In this document: positions 6,921 to 12,338 of the stretch, in pieces
How the letters are laid out: each line of letters starts with the position of its first letter
How positions within the stretch are numbered: position 1 is the stretch's first letter
NCBI GenBank assembly: GCA_018897875.1
Contig: JAHIKF010000303.1
Location: forward strand, 1-12,338
Reading direction: 5' to 3'
DNA from: Pseudomonadota bacterium
GTDB taxonomy: Bacteria > Desulfobacterota > Desulfobaccia > Desulfobaccales > 0-14-0-80-60-11
Length of the DNA: 12,338 nucleotides
The notes under the pieces: model-generated
Told to the model about the DNA's origin: nothing
The model's input: only the letters and a program-made list of their open reading frames with translations
Database searches by the model: none
Position numbers and translations under genes: made by a program

Positions 6921-7715
6921 CTAAACACCTTGAGAGTATTCCCGGAGTTTATGTTTCAGGCGATACATGGCCTGAGTGTGCAACTGGGAGATCCGGGACT
7001 CGGTATAACCCATGATCTGACCAATCTCCTTCATGGTCAGCTCTTCATAATAATATAATGATATCATCAGCTTCTCTTTATCCGGCAAGGCTTCGATGGC
7101 CTCCAGCATGATTCCCTGGAGTCCGGAAAAATGTACTGCCAATAACGAATCCCGGGCACTATCGTCCTGAATAGTCTCCAGGACCTCATGCTCCATATAG
7201 CCCGCATGCCCACCAGATTTTTTTCTGCCTTCTTCCAGAGCCACCACGGAAACCGTCTTGGTTTCATCCAGGAGTTTGTAGAACTCCTCTATCTCCAAAT
7301 CCATAAATTCGGCCACCTCTTCGGCTTCGGCCGGCCTCCCCAGAGATCTCTGCAATTTGGCGTAGGCCTCTTCGATAAGATGAGTTTTTTTGCGCACGGA
7401 CCGAGGGATCCAGTCCAGACTCCGCAGCTCATCCAGCATCGCCCCCTTAATGCGGAATTCAGCATAAGTTTTAAAATTTATATTTTTTGAGGGGTCAAAC
7501 TTCTGGACCGCATCAATCAAACCGATAATGCCGGAGCTGATCAGATCTTCCATGGAGATGTGGGACGGTAGCCGCAACGCCAGGCGAGAGGCGATATACT
7601 TGATCAATGGCGCATATTGCAGCACCATCTGCTCCTGCCACTTGGGATCCGGTTTTGCGGCGCCATATTCAGGGATTGATTCCCTGTTGTCCTGGACTAA
7701 CGATAGTTCTTCCAT
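6921..7715 (-). CDS. fliA: Flagellar RNA polymerase sigma factor FliA (sigma-28)
   Basis: FliA directs RNA polymerase to late flagellar and chemotaxis promoters once the hook is complete. The 264-residue product has region 2 at about 33-110 (LIKYIASRLALRLP, GIIGLIDAVQKFDP, FKTYAEFRIKGAMLDELRS, DWIPRSVRKK). Region 3 spans about 110-150 (AYAKLQRSLGRPAEAEEVAEFM). Region 4 spans about 209-257, with the helix-turn-helix MKEIGQIMGYTESRISQLH. There is no region 1.1, as expected. I chose the ATG at 7715 with GGGGA 5 bases upstream. A longer in-frame start at 7826 would overlap the end of flhG and adds a sequence atypical of the family. It lies 31 bases after flhG on the same strand, the usual order in polar flagellates. 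I saw no flgM nearby. Confidence 0.96.
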   Translation of the reverse strand: MEELSLVQDNRESIPEYGAAKPDPKWQEQMVLQYAPLIKYIASRLALRLPSHISMEDLISSGIIGLIDAVQKFDPSKNINFKTYAEFRIKGAMLDELRSLDWIPRSVRKKTHLIEEAYAKLQRSLGRPAEAEEVAEFMDLEIEEFYKLLDETKTVSVVALEEGRKKSGGHAGYMEHEVLETIQDDSARDSLLAVHFSGLQGIMLEAIEALPDKEKLMISLYYYEELTMKEIGQIMGYTESRISQLHTQAMYRLKHKLREYSQGV

Positions 7716-7746
7716 GATTTCCCCGCTTTCGTGAACCCGAGCGTGA

Positions 7747-8637
7747 TCAGAGTAAACGGCGCCAAAAGAATTTGATATTGCCGTCAATGCCTGACTGTGG
7801 CTTGTTTTCCCACAAAGTTTGCGCAATCATGACAAAAGACTTGCTGGCCGGAGACTGGGGGTAGAGGGCCAGGACCGGCTGCTGTCTCATTACCGCTTTG
7901 GGCAAGGCTTGATCGAAAGGGACAAATCCGAGGTAATCCAAGCTGATCTCCCGGCTCAGGAAACGCTCCGCCACCCGGAGCAGGGTACGATAGACCAATT
8001 CCGCCTCCCATTGGTGAGCCAAACCGTTCACCAACAGCTTGAAGCTGGTCTCACCATGCTGAGACGCCAGGATCTTGATCAGGGCATAGGCATCGGCGAT
8101 GGCGGGCGGCTGGTTGTTGACCACCAGGATGCGCTCCTGGGCGCCAATATTGAAAAACAGGACATTGGGAGAGATGCCGGCCCCGGTATCGATGAGCACG
8201 ACATCCACATCTTCGGTGTAATGGTCCATTTCGTTGAGCAGGAAGAGCTTCTGAAATTCATCCAGTATGGCCAGATCAGCGATCCCGGAAGAAGCCGGCA
8301 GGATTTTAAGACCTCCCGGACCATCCACGATCACTTCGGAGAGTTTGAGTTGGGAGGCCAGGGCATCCTGAAGGGTGAACTGGGGCGTGAGACCCAGCAG
8401 GATATCCAGATTGCCCAACCCAAAATCAGCATCAATCAGGAGCACGTTGAGTCCGCGCTGGGCCAGGGCCAGCCCCAAATTCACCACGACATTGGATTTG
8501 CCTACTCCCCCCTTGCCGGAGGTCACCGAAATAACCCTGAGGGGGCCCGCGCTCTGCCATTTCTGGGGAGAGGCGATTCCCTGGGGGGCCGCATGCAGGT
8601 CGGTGGCAAACGATGCCGGTCTGATTTCTGCTTCCAT
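7747..8637 (-). CDS. flhG: FlhG (YlxH/FleN), MinD-like ATPase of flagellar number control
   Basis: FlhG is a ParA/MinD-type ATPase. It dimerises on the membrane with ATP, limits flagellar number, brings FliM/FliN to the new C-ring and, in polar flagellates, restrains the master regulator. The 296-residue product shows the deviant Walker A SGKGGVGKSN (40-49), the A' segment LLIDADFGLGNLD (66-78) and Walker B VVLIDTGAGIS (146-156). It ends in an amphipathic membrane-targeting helix, IKFFWRRLL (288-296). The 31 residues before the ATPase core lack a clear DQAxxLR motif, the segment that stimulates the FlhF GTPase in well-studied FlhG proteins. The upstream mini-gene ends 12 bases before the start, and fliA follows by 31 bases, so the three form an operon. 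FlhF is not encoded in the window. MinD proper is the alternative, made unlikely by fliA. Confidence 0.92.
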   Translation of the reverse strand: MEAEIRPASFATDLHAAPQGIASPQKWQSAGPLRVISVTSGKGGVGKSNVVVNLGLALAQRGLNVLLIDADFGLGNLDILLGLTPQFTLQDALASQLKLSEVIVDGPGGLKILPASSGIADLAILDEFQKLFLLNEMDHYTEDVDVVLIDTGAGISPNVLFFNIGAQERILVVNNQPPAIADAYALIKILASQHGETSFKLLVNGLAHQWEAELVYRTLLRVAERFLSREISLDYLGFVPFDQALPKAVMRQQPVLALYPQSPASKSFVMIAQTLWENKPQSGIDGNIKFFWRRLL

Positions 8638-8649
8638 GCCTTCAATCCC

Positions 8650-8859
8650 TTATAAGTGGGGCCAACGTAAATCGGCCAGTGTCATCATCCAGGCCGATAT
8701 AGTTGGAAAACTAATAATTGGGTCGCGTTCAGAGATAATCCGGCGTTTTGATGTGGTCTCCTGGGGTACATGATAGGGGAGGGAACCGGGTCCGTCCTCA
8801 GCTTCCCTCAGCCCCTCAAACAGAGCCGCCATTTCTTCCGGGGTTAATACCTGGCTCAT
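8650..8859 (-). CDS. Small protein with FliM-like N-terminal segment, upstream of flhG
   Basis: The 69-residue product begins MSQVLTPEEMAALFEGL. This resembles the extreme N-terminus of FliM (MSQVLSQEEIDALLxGL style), the helix that binds CheY-P and, in some polar flagellates, FlhG through an EIDAL-type motif. After residue 20 an acidic/Gly/Pro linker follows, then a basic patch, TSKRRIISER, and a hydrophobic end, SAWMMTLADLRWPHL. None of the FliM middle domain or FliN-like domain is present. GGAGGG sits 6 bases before the ATG, and the stop is 12 bases from flhG. A perfect sigma-54 promoter lies about 150 bases upstream. It may be a stand-alone FliM-tip peptide, or the decayed 5' end of a fliM gene; no intact fliM frame continues in either other frame. 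The name is by resemblance only. Confidence 0.65.
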   Translation of the reverse strand: MSQVLTPEEMAALFEGLREAEDGPGSLPYHVPQETTSKRRIISERDPIISFPTISAWMMTLADLRWPHL

Positions 8860-9019
8860 CTCCGCCCTCCGACTTTTAGTCTGCTTCCCGCCATCATTGC
8901 CTCAAGACCACTTTCCCTGGGAGGAGGGGCCGGCCAGGCTCTTTGATCCCCGGCCTGGCGCTCTCACCTTCCCGGCCCCCCAGGCTCACCCCTGAACCCA
9001 ACCTCCGTTCACCTAATCA

Positions 9020-9034
9020 GCAATGATTGTGCCA
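9020..9034 (-). promoter_or_regulatory. Sigma-54 (RpoN) promoter of the flagellar operon
   Basis: The minus strand reads CTGGCAC-AATCA-TTGCT, an exact match to the TGGCAC-N5-TTGC core, including the invariant GG and GC at -24/-12 and the flanking C and T. The predicted start is near 9008, giving a leader of about 150 bases to the mini-gene at 8859. Sigma-54 control of the class that includes flhG and fliA is established in many polar flagellates. An activator of the FlrC/FleQ/NtrC type would be needed; none is encoded in the window. Confidence 0.85.
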
Positions 9035-9285
9035 GCGGCGCTACGGGTTAGGTTCACCGCCTCAAACAGCCGCAACAATGCCAGGCGCCGGTTCATTTTC
9101 TGAAACAAAATCCTCTCTTTGATTCAATTATCATGGTGTAATTACTTGATTATTTACTGATTCATGGTTTTCGGAGCCCGGGCGACGCCGGGAACTCGGC
9201 AGCAGAGAAGTATCCGGAAAACGGGCGCCAAGTTTCGGTCCGGAGGGCCGAATCCGTCAGATTTTTGACACAGGGATGATTTTCA

Positions 9286-9314
9286 TTGCCAAAGGTTGGG
9301 ACCTATGCTAAAAG
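9286..9314 (+). promoter_or_regulatory. Candidate sigma-70 promoter of rlmE
   Basis: TTGCCA (9286-9291), a 17-base spacer and TAAAAG (9309-9314) precede the rlmE start by about 40 bases. The -35 is 5 of 6 and the -10 is 4 of 6. An upstream TTGACA (9264-9269) has no fitting -10 partner. Confidence 0.45.
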
Positions 9315-9352
9315 AATATTGAGTTAATTTACTAAGATAGGCGCTTAGCCGT

Positions 9353-9979
9353 ATGCCTCGCCCTGGGGAGCCTGACTACTACCGGAGCCGGGCCCGAGCC
9401 GAAGGATATGTGGCCCGGGCGGTCTACAAGCTCAAGGAGGTGGATGAAAAATACCGCCTCATCAAGCCGGGCCAGCGGGTCCTGGACCTGGGGTGCAGCC
9501 CGGGGTCATGGCTGCAATATATCGCCTCCCGCGTTGGCCCCGGAGGCCTGGTGGTGGGAGTAGATGCGGCCCCTTTGGCCATCGAGGTGGTCCCGCCCCT
9601 ATACTTTGTGCAGGGTGAGATCACAAGTCTAGACTTAGAGACCATAATTACCATCAGCCCGATATTTGACGTGGTGGTGAGCGACCTGGCCCCGAAAACC
9701 ACGGGTATGCGCCAGGTGGACCAGCAACGGTCCCTGGAACTGGCCTCGCTGGCCTGGGAGTGGGCCCGGAGGCTGCTCCGAGAAGGCGGGCATTTTCTGG
9801 TCAAGGTCTTTGAGGGGCCGGATACCCCTACCTTGTCGGCAGTTCTGAAGCAGAACTTCAGTCTCTGTCGGCCGATAAAACCGGCCGGATCCCGTCCCGC
9901 CAGCCGGGAAATTTATCTCTTGGGCCTCAAGAAACGGGGCGCTCCGGCTGGTTCCCGGGCCCCCAAATCCGGACCCTAG
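9353..9979 (+). CDS. rlmE: 23S rRNA 2'-O-ribose U2552 methyltransferase RlmE (FtsJ/RrmJ)
   Basis: RlmE methylates the 2'-OH of U2552 in the A-loop of 23S rRNA, using S-adenosylmethionine, late in 50S assembly. The 208-residue product has the family N-terminus (YYRSRARAEGYVARAVYKLKE), the SAM-binding DLGCSPGSW (45-53), SDLAPKTTG (110-118), FLVKVFEG (148-155) and SREIYLLG (184-191). The K-D-K-E catalytic tetrad is complete as Lys26, Asp111, Lys151 and Glu186. The spacing is that of the E. coli enzyme, shifted by about 13. The final 17 residues are a basic Pro/Ser tail beyond the core. The ribosome site before the ATG is weak. The gene is expressed on its own; yebC follows after 136 bases. Confidence 0.95.
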   Translation: MPRPGEPDYYRSRARAEGYVARAVYKLKEVDEKYRLIKPGQRVLDLGCSPGSWLQYIASRVGPGGLVVGVDAAPLAIEVVPPLYFVQGEITSLDLETIITISPIFDVVVSDLAPKTTGMRQVDQQRSLELASLAWEWARRLLREGGHFLVKVFEGPDTPTLSAVLKQNFSLCRPIKPAGSRPASREIYLLGLKKRGAPAGSRAPKSGP

Positions 9980-10115
9980 CCGCCATGAGCGCCTGCCGAA
10001 GCGTTACCGTTGGCTGGTTTCTGTATTTAAAGAAGAAGCACTCTCAATTAGTTCAAGATCTTACCTGGTGTATACGGCAGTGAAACTGGTATAAGTCAAG
10101 AAGGAGCCCGCCCAG

Positions 10116-10865
10116 ATGTCTGGTCATTCCAAGTGGAGCACAATCAAGCGGAAAAAAGGCGCCCTGGACGCCAAACGGGGGAAACTCTTCGGCAAGCTGG
10201 CCAAAGAAATCACCGTGTCAGCCCGCCTGGGGGGCGGTGACCTCAGCGGCAATCCCCGCCTGAGGGCCGCGGTCGCCGCGGCCCGGGCTGAAAACATGCC
10301 CAATGACAATATCACCCGGGCCATTAAGCGGGGCGAAGGCGGCAGCGGCGCCGCGGCTCTGGAAGAGTTGACCCTGGAAGGCTACGGTCCCGCCGGGGTG
10401 GCCCTGCTGGTGGAAACCCTCACCGACAACAGGAACCGCACCGTGTCTGACGTCCGGCATCTCATCACCAAATACGGCGGCGGCCTGGGGGAGCCCGGCT
10501 GCGTCGCCTGGATGTTTGATAAAAAAGGGGTCATCGTCTTCGACCGGGAAGGCGTGGATGAGGAAAAACTCATGGAGGCCGCGTTGGAATGCGGCGCCGA
10601 CGACCTGCAAGGGGATGAGAGTCAATTTGAGGTGCTCACCGACCCGGCCCTCTGCTTCGAAGTCAAGGAAGCCCTGGAGGCCCGGGGGTTTAAGCCGATC
10701 CTGGCGGAGGTGCAGATGCACCCCCAAACCACGGTGCACATCGAGGAGGAAAAGGCCGCCCAACAGGTGCTCACACTGGTGGAGTTGCTGGAGGACCACG
10801 ACGACGTCAACGACGTGTTCGCCAATTTCGACATCCCGGACGAGCTGCTTGAGGCCTTGATGTGA
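10116..10865 (+). CDS. yebC: YebC/PmpR (TACO1) family protein
   Basis: YebC proteins were long listed as transcriptional regulators. More recent work connects the bacterial and mitochondrial members with ribosomes and translation of difficult (proline-rich) stretches. The 249-residue product is full length. It has the typical start MSGHSKWSTIKRKKGALDAK, then GNPRLRAAVAAARAENMPNDNI (about 45-66), EGYGPAGVALLVE (about 88-100), TDNRNRTVSDVRH, GGGLGEPGCVAWMF and the C-terminal DHDDVNDVFANFD. AAGGAG lies 9 bases before the ATG. Its stop overlaps the ruvC GTG by four bases (GTGA), so it heads a translationally coupled yebC-ruvC-ruvA operon, a very common bacterial arrangement. I found no convincing promoter in the short upstream gap. 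Confidence 0.96.
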   Translation: MSGHSKWSTIKRKKGALDAKRGKLFGKLAKEITVSARLGGGDLSGNPRLRAAVAAARAENMPNDNITRAIKRGEGGSGAAALEELTLEGYGPAGVALLVETLTDNRNRTVSDVRHLITKYGGGLGEPGCVAWMFDKKGVIVFDREGVDEEKLMEAALECGADDLQGDESQFEVLTDPALCFEVKEALEARGFKPILAEVQMHPQTTVHIEEEKAAQQVLTLVELLEDHDDVNDVFANFDIPDELLEALM

Positions 10866-11350
10866 GCCCGGTGATCCTGGGGGTGGACCCCGGTTCCCGG
10901 CATACCGGTTTCGGGGTGGTCCAGGGGGAGGGCAACCAGATCCTCCACCTGGCCTCCGGTAGCATCAATCCCGGCTCCCGGCCGCCGTTGGAATCCCGTC
11001 TCTGTCAGATTTTTGACGGTCTGTCGGAATTAATCCGGCAGCATTGCCCCCAGGCCATCGCCCTGGAAGAAATCTTCCTGGCCACCAACGTCCACAGCGC
11101 CTTCGTCCTGGGCCAGGTCCGGGGCGTGGTGCTGTTGCTCGCGGCCCGGTCAATGGTGCCCATCTTTCATTACTCCCCCCTGGTGGTGAAGAAAGAGGTG
11201 GTGGGCTACGGCCAGGCCTCCAAGTCCCAGGTGCAGCTCATGGTGAGGCAGTTGTTGGGGGTCGAGATGGTGGACCAGCACGCCGCCGACGCCCTGGCGG
11301 TGGGCATGTGCCACCTCTTTCATAGCCGCTGGCCGGGCGCTTCGCCATGA
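10862..11350 (+). CDS. ruvC: Crossover junction endodeoxyribonuclease RuvC
   Basis: RuvC is the dimeric Mg-dependent resolvase that cuts Holliday junctions symmetrically, working with the RuvAB branch-migration motor. The 162-residue product has the RNase H-like fold motifs LGVDPGSRHTGFG (Asp9), ALEEIF (Glu69) and DQHAADALAVG (His140, Asp143). Histidine stands where the E. coli enzyme has Asp138; the same substitution is known in Thermus RuvC and should be active. The start is GTG, overlapping the yebC stop, with the ATGA overlap to ruvA at the other end, so translation is coupled throughout. Length is slightly short of the E. coli protein at the C-terminus, within the family range. Confidence 0.96.
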   Translation: MSPVILGVDPGSRHTGFGVVQGEGNQILHLASGSINPGSRPPLESRLCQIFDGLSELIRQHCPQAIALEEIFLATNVHSAFVLGQVRGVVLLLAARSMVPIFHYSPLVVKKEVVGYGQASKSQVQLMVRQLLGVEMVDQHAADALAVGMCHLFHSRWPGASP

Positions 11351-11928
11351 TCGGTTACCTGGAAGGCCAACTTATTGACAAGTCCCCGAACCAGATCCTG
11401 GTGAAGGTGGGGGGCGTGGGCTATCGCATCTTCATTCCCCTGTCGACGTTTTATGCCCTGCCGGAGCCGCCGGCCACCGTGGCCCTCCAGATTCATACCC
11501 GCATGCAGGAAGACGCCTTGCACCTCTACGGCTTCAACACCCAGGAGGAAAAGGACCTGTTCCTGCAACTCCTGAGCATTCCCCGGGTGGGGGCCAAGAC
11601 GGCGCTGAACATTTTGAGCGGCATCAACCCCGAGGACTTCGCCCAGGCCTTGCTGGCCGGCGACGACAAGCGCCTGGCCGGGATTCCCGGCATCGGCAAG
11701 AAATCCGCCGCCCGCATCGTGCTGGAACTCAAGGATAAGCTGCCCACGGCCCGGCGCCCGCGCCCGGCCTCGGCCGGGGAGAAGCTCATGCAGGACGCCC
11801 TCTCGGCCCTGATCAACCTGGGATATCCCAAAAACCTGGCGGAGAAGGCCCTGGACGCGGCTAAGGCCCTGGGGGCCGGCAGCCTGGAAGACCTGCTGCG
11901 CCAGAGCCTGAAGTCTTTGGCGAAGTGA
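11347..11928 (+). CDS. ruvA: Holliday junction branch migration subunit RuvA
   Basis: RuvA tetramers hold the four-way junction open and load the RuvB helicase. The 193-residue product has the N-terminal OB-fold (MIGYLEGQLI, VGGVGYRIFIP, about 1-63). It is followed by two helix-hairpin-helix units, LLSIPRVGAKTALNIL (about 75-90) and GIPGIGKKSAARIVLELK (about 112-129), and a Pro/Arg-rich linker. The C-terminal RuvB-binding domain (about 146-193) carries ALINLGYPKNLAEKAL. All three domains are present. The ATG overlaps the ruvC stop by four bases. In many genomes ruvB follows directly; here the operon is followed by a structured repeat and a transposase start, so ruvB must lie elsewhere or beyond an insertion. 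Confidence 0.96.
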   Translation: MIGYLEGQLIDKSPNQILVKVGGVGYRIFIPLSTFYALPEPPATVALQIHTRMQEDALHLYGFNTQEEKDLFLQLLSIPRVGAKTALNILSGINPEDFAQALLAGDDKRLAGIPGIGKKSAARIVLELKDKLPTARRPRPASAGEKLMQDALSALINLGYPKNLAEKALDAAKALGAGSLEDLLRQSLKSLAK

Positions 11929-12002
11929 GGGGGGAGGAAGATTTAGGGGAAAGGGATAGTATATCGTCCCGGGATTATCTTACCAAAGTTTGAAGGTTTT
12001 TT

Positions 12003-12107
12003 CTCCCTCCCCCTTGATGGGGGAGGGCTGGGGTGGGGGTAAAATTGCTTGGTAATGCTTCAGCCTATTCCCACCCCCGCAAGACCCTCCCACCAGGGGA
12101 GGGGGAG
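12003..12107. repeat. C/G-rich composite inverted repeat (MITE- or REP-like)
   Basis: The left arm (12003-12040) begins with a perfect 9-base hairpin, CCCTCCCCC-TTGAT-GGGGGAGGG (12005-12027), followed by CTGGGGTGGGGGT. The right arm (12070-12107) is a diverged reverse complement. It has CCCACCCCCGC, then its own hairpin, CCCTCCC (12085-12091) with GGGGAGGG and one bulge. The two arms enclose about 30 bases. A run of six T lies just before it, at 11997-12002. The build is that of a dispersed intergenic palindromic element that may also end ruvA transcription. Copy number cannot be judged from one window. Confidence 0.75.
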
Positions 12108-12139
12108 TTTAAGACCCAGGAATTATGATAAGTTCTCAT

Positions 12140-12154
12140 GGTCAAGACTTGACC
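12140..12154. repeat. Short palindrome upstream of the transposase promoter
   Basis: GGTCAA-GAC-TTGACC has perfect 6-base arms around 3 bases. It lies about 55 bases upstream of the -35 element of the promoter at 12210. It could be a regulator site or part of an insertion-sequence end; it does not match an end that I can name. Confidence 0.4.
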
Positions 12155-12209
12155 GGTCACCCTCTCCATCAAGGCATAATATCCACGGACAAAAAAGATT
12201 AAACGCTTA

Positions 12210-12238
12210 TTGCCATTGCTCCGAAAATAAGCTATAAT
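12210..12238 (+). promoter_or_regulatory. Sigma-70 promoter of the partial transposase gene
   Basis: TTGCCA (12210-12215), exactly 17 bases, then a perfect TATAAT (12233-12238). The start codon is 34 bases further on. The -10 lies within an imperfect inverted repeat, AGCTATAATTAA (12230-12241) and TTAATTAGCT (12247-12256), so a bound protein could block transcription. Confidence 0.7.
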
Positions 12239-12272
12239 TAACTAAATTAATTAGCTAAATGGAGCAATTATT

Positions 12273-12338
12273 GTGCAACAAGAAAACTTGAGTCTCCTGG
12301 CATTTCAAAAAAGGTTTAGGACCGAAAAAGCTTGTCAG
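12273..12338 (+). CDS. Start of a probable IS1595-family transposase (3' end outside window)
   Basis: Only 22 codons are visible, from a GTG with GGAG 8 bases upstream. The peptide contains LSLLAFQKRFRTEKACQ. This matches the N-terminal pattern of IS1595-type (ISXO2-like) transposases, which begin LLEFQ-x-F-x-TE-x-AC and continue into a zinc ribbon. The AT-rich composition and strong promoter differ sharply from the GC-rich ruvA before it, fitting a mobile insert. The catalytic domain and the element's ends are not in view, so the family name is a pattern call. Confidence 0.65.
   Translation, partial: MQQENLSLLAFQKRFRTEKACQ

Larger units (their letters stand above)
8860..9352. other. Divergent regulatory region between the flhG operon and rlmE
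   Basis: No gene was found in these 493 bases on either strand; frames are short and stop-interrupted. The part 8881-9000 is C/G-rich leader sequence of the minus-strand operon. A sigma-54 promoter is at 9020-9034. The stretch 9100-9170 is strikingly AT-rich, with short direct and inverted repeats (TGATTCA twice; AATTA...TAATT). It lies about 100-150 bases upstream of the predicted start, the usual place for an enhancer-binding protein. A hairpin TTCGGTC/GGCCGAA is at 9234-9252, and an rlmE promoter follows. Confidence 0.6.

Noticed and set aside
7716..7826. Longer FliA start overlapping the end of flhG
   Set aside because: The extra 37 residues are unlike the family and overlap flhG; the ATG at 7715 has a good ribosome site and gives the normal length.
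7819..8655. 278-residue open frame antisense to flhG
   Set aside because: Shadow of flhG; no ribosome site or recognisable motif.
9110..9160. FliA-type promoter on the minus strand (TAAA followed by CATGATAA)
   Set aside because: The spacer is about 17 instead of 15 bases and only GATAA of the -10 matches; the sigma-54 site explains the operon better.

Overview
The window is a 12.3 kb piece of a GC-rich bacterial chromosome. The flagellar sigma-54/FliA logic, the yebC-ruvC-ruvA cluster, a PPDK, and GC-rich housekeeping genes with AT-rich intergenic gaps suggest a flagellated Gram-negative anaerobe, possibly Desulfobacterota (former Deltaproteobacteria). That assignment is an inference from gene content and sequence style, not a database match. 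No rRNA, tRNA or CRISPR array was seen.

Layout. The left edge (1-1949, minus) holds the N-terminal 649 codons of pyruvate phosphate dikinase. Next, on the plus strand, come two small unrecognised genes, one encoding a four-cysteine zinc ribbon (2164-2364) and one a 117-residue protein (2371-2724). A short hicB-hicA toxin-antitoxin pair follows (2798-3222). On the minus strand lie an ornithine cyclodeaminase/alanine dehydrogenase-family enzyme (3296-4279) and an adenine deaminase (4437-6155). They are separated by an inverted array of the heptamer GTTCAAA/G.

The most interesting block is a minus-strand flagellar control operon. A perfect sigma-54 promoter (9020-9034) reads into a 69-codon gene whose N-terminus resembles the FlhG/CheY-binding tip of FliM (8650-8859). 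It is followed by flhG (7747-8637), fliA (6921-7715) and a small single-membrane-span protein (6538-6771). FlhG lacks an obvious DQAxxLR motif, and flhF is not in the window. I infer that the FliM-tip mini-protein may be a free-standing FlhG ligand that couples flagellar number control to transcription. This is the best candidate here for an undescribed system.

The right part is housekeeping on the plus strand: rlmE (9353-9979), then the overlapping cluster yebC-ruvC-ruvA (10116-11928) for translation and Holliday-junction processing. ruvB does not follow. Instead there is a C/G-rich composite inverted repeat (12003-12107), and then a well-formed promoter and the first 22 codons of a probable IS1595-family transposase running off the right edge. 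The sequence after ruvA may therefore have been interrupted by mobile DNA.
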